This document shows, piece after piece, positions 6,908-10,060 of a stretch of 10,060 nucleotides of DNA (the first letter of the stretch is position 1; each line of letters begins with the position of its first letter). A program made the translations under genes and the position numbers. The notes below the pieces were generated by a model that saw nothing but the letters and a program-made list of their open reading frames with translations, was not told the origin of the DNA and made no database searches. Source of the stretch: Nitratiruptor sp. Its GTDB lineage: Bacteria > Campylobacterota > Campylobacteria > Campylobacterales > Nitratiruptoraceae. Where the stretch lies: the NCBI GenBank assembly GCA_015494505.1, contig WGBB01000018.1, forward strand, positions 1 to 10,060, given 5' to 3'.

Positions 6908-7797
6908 GAAGAGGCCTCACCCTCATAGAATTGATTTTGGTTATCGTAGTTTTCGGTATATTGGCAAGCTTAGGCAGTGAAATTATTGCCAAACTCTATG
7001 AAAACCGCCTCATCGCTCAGGCTACGGAAGAAGCGAGCGACAGAGCGCAGTTTGGTCTCGAAGTGATAGCAAAACGTCTGAGCTACCGAGTAATGGATAG
7101 CGAAATAGCAAGAAAGAGCAGCTCTCCTGCTACTACAGCCATTACGCTCAACGCCACACCCACAGACCGCGACATTCTCGAATGGATAGGATATGCTCAC
7201 GATGCTTTGCGTGGAGAAAAGGTCGGCTCAGCATCATTTAACTATCCCGGATATAGCGGCCTATGCGACCTCAATGCCAGCGACAAGCAAAAGCTTGTCA
7301 CTCCCGGAGGCAATCTCACAATCGCACGAAACATTATCTACAAAACTTCCTACAATTCGGTCGACCTCAATAGCAACAATAACGGTGCTGCCGTTATATT
7401 CAAGGGAGGATATGTCTCAGGAGGCGACCCGATAACCGCATTTTATACAGCCCCCTATCCCGATGTATATAAAGTGCATCGCATCGACGATAAAACCTTG
7501 GCCTTTGAAAATACGGGCTCAAAAACGCTTTACGAACACTACTATCTCGTCTATACCGCATACGCTATAGTACCGGTAGCGACTGCGCAAGGGGATTACA
7601 ACCTCACACTCTACTACGACTATCGTCCATGGATGGGGCAGAGTTTCAATAACGGCAAAAAAAAGCTTCTCGTAGCACATGTGTCTCGTTTCAAATTTCG
7701 CAAAATCGACAGGGCCATAGAGCTCCTCTTGTGCGCTACCAAGAAAATATCCGACGAATTTAACGTCACTATTTGCGGTAAAAAGGTGGTATTTTGA
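6904..7797 (+). CDS. Type IV pilin/pseudopilin-like prepilin 2, PilW/GspJ-type
   Basis: A 297-residue protein starting MRRG|LTLIELILVIVVFGILASLG: basic leader, cleavage after Gly4, Glu at +5, hydrophobic helix to about residue 24. A long soluble domain follows. It begins with a helix (EEASDRAQFGLEVIAKRLSY at 42-61) and ends with a strand pattern HVSRFKFRK (259-267), then IELLLCA (272-278). This is how PilW/GspJ-type minor pilins usually end. Three cysteines are at 121, 277 and 291. Three of its five N-x-S/T sites are acidic sequons: DLNAS (Asn124), DYNLT (Asn233), EFNVT (Asn287). The GTG start overlaps the stop of the preceding pilin gene, and its stop overlaps the TTG of the next. Nearly 300 residues is long for a pilin but usual for this type. 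It probably sits at the tip complex together with its neighbours; the PilW/GspJ label is by general shape, not a firm family match. Confidence 0.8.
   Translation: MRRGLTLIELILVIVVFGILASLGSEIIAKLYENRLIAQATEEASDRAQFGLEVIAKRLSYRVMDSEIARKSSSPATTAITLNATPTDRDILEWIGYAHDALRGEKVGSASFNYPGYSGLCDLNASDKQKLVTPGGNLTIARNIIYKTSYNSVDLNSNNNGAAVIFKGGYVSGGDPITAFYTAPYPDVYKVHRIDDKTLAFENTGSKTLYEHYYLVYTAYAIVPVATAQGDYNLTLYYDYRPWMGQSFNNGKKKLLVAHVSRFKFRKIDRAIELLLCATKKISDEFNVTICGKKVVF
7783..7786 (+). promoter_or_regulatory. Ribosome binding site deciding a TTG start
   Basis: AAGG, followed by TGG, lies 7 bases before TTG at 7794. The first in-frame ATG (7812) has no comparable site and would cut off the basic residues needed before the membrane helix. 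TTG in the TTGA overlap is therefore preferred. Confidence 0.65.
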
Positions 7798-8222
7798 GAA
7801 AAGCTATTTCAATGCTCACTGCAATCATTTTCATTTTGCTCGTGGGAATGCTGCTTGCATTTGCAATATCTTCTTTAACAACAGCTACCAAACGCACTAC
7901 CGATATATACTTCATAGAGCAAGCCCAGGCCCTAGCAAAAAGCGGCACGGAATACGCTATTTTGGCTATCCAGGGGCACAATTTTGCTACAAATTGTCTC
8001 AATCGCATCAACATAAGTTACCAAAATACTTACGATATAAATATAACCATCCACTATATAGGCAGAGGTCTTCCCGCAACTTGCAATATTCTCGATAATA
8101 CTCTACAAACAGACGAATCCAACGGCACGGCTATCATAGACACCGTAGTCACTCTCAAGCCTGCGATGCGTACCGATGAAACGGCCATCTCTTTCGCTCG
8201 CCGCACCATCCAAAAACTCTAG
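7794..8222 (+). CDS. Small PilX/GspK-like pseudopilin-like protein
   Basis: A 142-residue protein, MRKAISMLTAIIFILLVGMLLAF..., with one N-terminal membrane helix (about 5-25). The helix is followed by YFIEQAQALAKSGTEYAILAI (39-59), a pattern typical of PilX/GspK proteins just after the membrane segment. The leader is atypical: the likely cleavage is after Ala4 rather than Gly, and Thr stands where Glu+5 would be. Tip-most GspK-type pseudopilins are also known to lack Glu5, so this fits a tip position. Alternatively it may not be processed at all. Cysteines are at 68 and 97. Two acidic sequons, DINIT (Asn83) and ESNGT (Asn110), make two of its three N-x-S/T sites. It is the last gene of the chain, starting with TTG within the preceding stop (TTGA). 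In C. jejuni the competence gene ctsT follows proC, as I recall; this protein could be its counterpart, which I cannot test here. Confidence 0.7.
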   Translation: MRKAISMLTAIIFILLVGMLLAFAISSLTTATKRTTDIYFIEQAQALAKSGTEYAILAIQGHNFATNCLNRINISYQNTYDINITIHYIGRGLPATCNILDNTLQTDESNGTAIIDTVVTLKPAMRTDETAISFARRTIQKL

Positions 8223-8236
8223 TTTAAGCAAAGTGG

Positions 8237-8245
8237 TGTTACAAT
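8237..8245 (+). promoter_or_regulatory. Candidate extended -10 promoter for hpf
   Basis: TGTTACAAT: a good -10 (TACAAT at 8240-8245) with TG one base upstream, 29 bases ahead of the hpf ATG and just after the last pilin stop. Transcription would start near 8252. There is no clear terminator between 8222 and here, so hpf may also receive read-through from the proC operon. Confidence 0.55.
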
Positions 8246-8260
8246 AAAAAAAACCATAAA

Positions 8261-8268
8261 AAGGAAGG
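8261..8268 (+). promoter_or_regulatory. Ribosome binding site of hpf, deciding the start
   Basis: AAGGAAGG ends 5 bases before ATG at 8274. The in-frame GTG at 8268 overlaps this purine run and could use only AAGGA two bases away, which is too close, so ATG is favoured. The two starts differ by two residues. Confidence 0.7.
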
Positions 8269-8273
8269 TGCGT

Positions 8274-8816
8274 ATGGATTACCTACATATATACGGTAAA
8301 AATTTCGACCTCACTGACCCTATCAAAGACTATATCGCAGATGCCGCCGAGTCACTTAAAAAGTTCGGTCTCGATATCACAGGCATCAATGCTACCGTCT
8401 CAGCGGATGAGCGTGACGGTAAGAAAGGCTTTACTTTCGAATTTGATATCCACGTGGCAAAAAAAGGGAACGTGGTCATCACCCAAAAAGACAAGGATGT
8501 CTACGCAGCCATCGACTTAGCTCTTGCTCGCGCCAAAAAGGTGCTGCGCCGCTATGCTGACAAGGTTAAAAACCATAAAAACATCTCCCTTGAAGAGATT
8601 ATGGCAGCACCCATGATCGAAGAGGAGATTCAAGAGGCTCTCAACTACACCGACGAAATCGTCCCTACGCCTTTTGATATCGATAAGCCTGTCAGCGTCG
8701 AAGAGGCTCTCGAAATCCTCAAAAACTCCAACAAATACTTCATTGTCTTCGAAGATAAATCCGGCAAAACCCGCGTCCTCTACAAACGCACCGACGGAAA
8801 ATTCGGCCTCTACTAA
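8274..8816 (+). CDS. hpf: Ribosome hibernation promoting factor, long form (HPF/RaiA family)
   Basis: A 180-residue cytoplasmic protein. Residues about 1-105 form the S30AE (HPF/YfiA) domain that binds the 30S decoding and mRNA channel: YLHIYGKNFDLTDPIKDYI at 3-21, a strand ending in FDIHVAKKGNVV, then the basic helix AIDLALARAKKVLRRYADKV. After an acidic linker, residues about 122-180 form the C-terminal domain of long HPF (PFDIDKPVSVEEALE, then YFIVFEDKSGKTRVLYKRTDGKFGLY in total). In this family that domain dimerises to pair two 70S ribosomes into 100S particles. Length fits long HPF (about 175-190) rather than short HPF (about 95). It has its own promoter, separate from the pilin chain. 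It is convergent with recG, and the two stop codons share bases 8814-8815. It would be produced mainly as growth slows, by family knowledge; nothing in the sequence shows this directly. Confidence 0.93.
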   Translation: MDYLHIYGKNFDLTDPIKDYIADAAESLKKFGLDITGINATVSADERDGKKGFTFEFDIHVAKKGNVVITQKDKDVYAAIDLALARAKKVLRRYADKVKNHKNISLEEIMAAPMIEEEIQEALNYTDEIVPTPFDIDKPVSVEEALEILKNSNKYFIVFEDKSGKTRVLYKRTDGKFGLY

Positions 8817-8840
8817 GAAAGCAGGGCTTTCGCCCTCGCT
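8813..8840 (-). terminator. Candidate recG terminator hairpin overlapping the gene end
   Basis: On the minus strand, AGCGAGGGC, a GAAA loop and GCCCTGCT form a stem of five pairs, one bulged base and three more pairs (8840 down to 8820), followed by TTCTTA. A GAAA tetraloop is typical of stable hairpins. The U-tail is short and interrupted, and the structure lies inside the last recG codons, so termination is only plausible. On the plus strand the same hairpin follows the hpf stop but is trailed only by a weak pyrimidine run. Confidence 0.35.
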
Positions 8841-10060
8841 ACTATCTCTTTATCCTCAGCCATATTCAAAAAGCGAAAAGCCTTGCCGCTTTGCTCTTTG
8901 CCGGTAAGAATGTCGCCGCTTCTACGATACGCCAAATCCAGTTCCGCCACTTCAAATCCACTTGAAAGCTTGGCAAACTTTTGGAGACGTTCGTTGTTTT
9001 TATCGTTGGTATATAAAAAGCAGTAGCCTTTGAGCCCCGTGCGCGAGACGCGGCCGCGCAACTGATGGAGTGTGGCAAGTCCTAAGTTTTCTGCTCCTAC
9101 GATGAGGATGGTAGAGAGCTTTGGCAATGAAATACCTACCTCTACAACGGTGGTGGCCAAAAGTATTTTTCCCTTATCGCGAAACTCCCGCAAGACCTCG
9201 TCTTTTTGCTTATCCTTGCCATGTGTCACATAGACGCCATCGAAGTGCTCCTGCCAAAAGCGTGCCGCTTCTTCTAAAGATTTATAGCCATAGTTCTCGC
9301 TCTCCTCTACGAGAGGATAGATGATGAGCACCTGATGTCCTTGCGCGATTTCTCGCGCAATATGCGCGATGATATCCTTAAAATCCTCTTTGGAGACGAT
9401 TTTGGTGGTGATATCTTTTGTAAAAGGCGTTTGGCGGATAAAGGAAAAGTCCACTAGGTTGCTCTCCATCATCGCTTGGGTGCGAGGAATAGGGGTGGCG
9501 GAGAATTGAAAAAAGTGCGGGACGCGTTCGCCTTCTTGTGTGAGTTTTTTGAGGCGGTTGCGCTGCTCGGTGCCAAATCTATGCTGCTCATCCACCATGA
9601 TGACGCACGCTTTAGGAAGTTTGCGATAGAGCAGCGCATGGGTGCCTATGATGAAATCGTAGCGCTCGAGGTCTTCCTCTTTATTAGTCGAGCTTACCAG
9701 CACGATAGGGATATCCAGATACTTTTTCGCCTCTTCATAGAGCTGTGCAGCGAGGATGGTAGTGGGCGCCATAAGGATAGCTCTGCGCTTGCCGGCCATA
9801 AAAGCGGTGGCGAACATCACTATCGACTTGCCGCTGCCCACATCGCCCACCACCACCCTCTTGGCCGCCACCGGTTTGGCGAGATCTCGGCGAATATCCT
9901 CGATGGCTGCTCGCTGGTCCTGGGTGAGCGAAAAGGGAAGAGAGTCGATAAACGGCGCAGGGTCGGCCTGGAAACTACATAGAGCCGGCAGATTCTTTCT
10001 TTTTATTTTGAGGCCTCGCATGTAGCGATAGGCTTCGGTGCATTTGAGCGCTTCGAGGTA
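8813..10060 (-). CDS. recG: ATP-dependent DNA helicase RecG, C-terminal part (runs off right edge)
   Basis: Reading leftward, 415 codons are open from the right edge to TAG at 8813-8815; an internal ATG at 10021 is not the start, as frame and similarity continue beyond it. RecG is a superfamily 2 helicase that remodels stalled forks and Holliday junctions. Numbering visible residues from the edge: PFSLTQDQ at 42-49 (Q-motif-like entry), Walker A GDVGSGKS at 72-79, Walker B DEQH at 157-160 (DEQHRFG is characteristic of RecG), SATPIPR at 187-193 (motif III), TTVVEVG at 313-319 (motif V), and HQLRGRVSRTG at 332-342 (motif VI). GFEVAELDLAYRRSGDILTGKEQSG then matches the RecG C-terminal element. 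The N-terminal wedge domain is outside the window. Ser follows the Walker A Lys instead of the more usual Thr, which is harmless. The stop codon shares two bases with the hpf stop. Identification is firm. Confidence 0.95.
   Translation of the reverse strand, partial: YLEALKCTEAYRYMRGLKIKRKNLPALCSFQADPAPFIDSLPFSLTQDQRAAIEDIRRDLAKPVAAKRVVVGDVGSGKSIVMFATAFMAGKRRAILMAPTTILAAQLYEEAKKYLDIPIVLVSSTNKEEDLERYDFIIGTHALLYRKLPKACVIMVDEQHRFGTEQRNRLKKLTQEGERVPHFFQFSATPIPRTQAMMESNLVDFSFIRQTPFTKDITTKIVSKEDFKDIIAHIAREIAQGHQVLIIYPLVEESENYGYKSLEEAARFWQEHFDGVYVTHGKDKQKDEVLREFRDKGKILLATTVVEVGISLPKLSTILIVGAENLGLATLHQLRGRVSRTGLKGYCFLYTNDKNNERLQKFAKLSSGFEVAELDLAYRRSGDILTGKEQSGKAFRFLNMAEDKEIVARAKALLS

Noticed and set aside
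8223..8273. A terminator between the last pilin gene and hpf
   Set aside because: I found no convincing hairpin with a T-run in this gap; the A-rich run at 8246-8260 has no stem before it.
9476..9982. A 168-codon open frame on the plus strand
   Set aside because: Antisense to recG, whose helicase motifs run continuously through the region; His/Arg-rich composition reflects the opposite strand.

Overview
The window looks like a chromosomal segment of a Campylobacterota (epsilonproteobacterial) genome, most likely a non-flagellated, Sulfurovum-like lineage. The Lon, RecG and BamD sequences match what I remember of Campylobacter proteins. The lon / bamD / proC neighbourhood resembles the Campylobacter jejuni order lon, bamD-like lipoprotein, fliW, proC, ctsT, but here the flagellar regulator fliW is missing. 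The genus is an inference; the phylum is fairly secure.

Layout: bases 1-1545 hold a leftward pair, bamD then lon (lon runs off the left edge). A 78-base divergent promoter region (1546-1623) separates it from a rightward five-gene chain: proC (1624-2358), a 1293-residue secreted protein with DUF11-like and MshQ/DUF6701-like features (2355-6236), and three pseudopilin-like genes (6233-8222). Every junction in this chain is a 4-base stop/start overlap (ATGA, GTGA, GTGA, TTGA). A separate promoter then drives hpf, the long ribosome hibernation factor (8274-8816). It converges on recG (8813-10060, leftward, running off the right edge), and the two stop codons share bases. No stretch over 300 bases lacks a gene; I see no tRNA, rRNA, CRISPR array or insertion sequence.

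Working model: the large secreted protein would be the tip or adhesin-like subunit of a type IV pilus/pseudopilus. The three small proteins would be its minor pilins, analogous to PilY1/MshQ with PilX/PilW/PilV-type partners. Assembly ATPase, platform, secretin and prepilin peptidase are not in the window and would have to be elsewhere.

The most striking observation is dense Campylobacter-type N-glycosylation sequons (D/E-x-N-x-S/T). By hand count 31 of 55 N-x-S/T sites in the four operon proteins have the acidic residue at -2, with 25 of 42 in the large protein. None of the five N-x-S/T sites in the visible cytoplasmic proteins (Lon, ProC, HPF, RecG) does. This suggests a heavily glycosylated pilus-tip complex. 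In addition, the first ~1.7 kb of the large gene is strongly AT-rich relative to both flanks, ending near a predicted domain border, which suggests a swapped N-terminal module.
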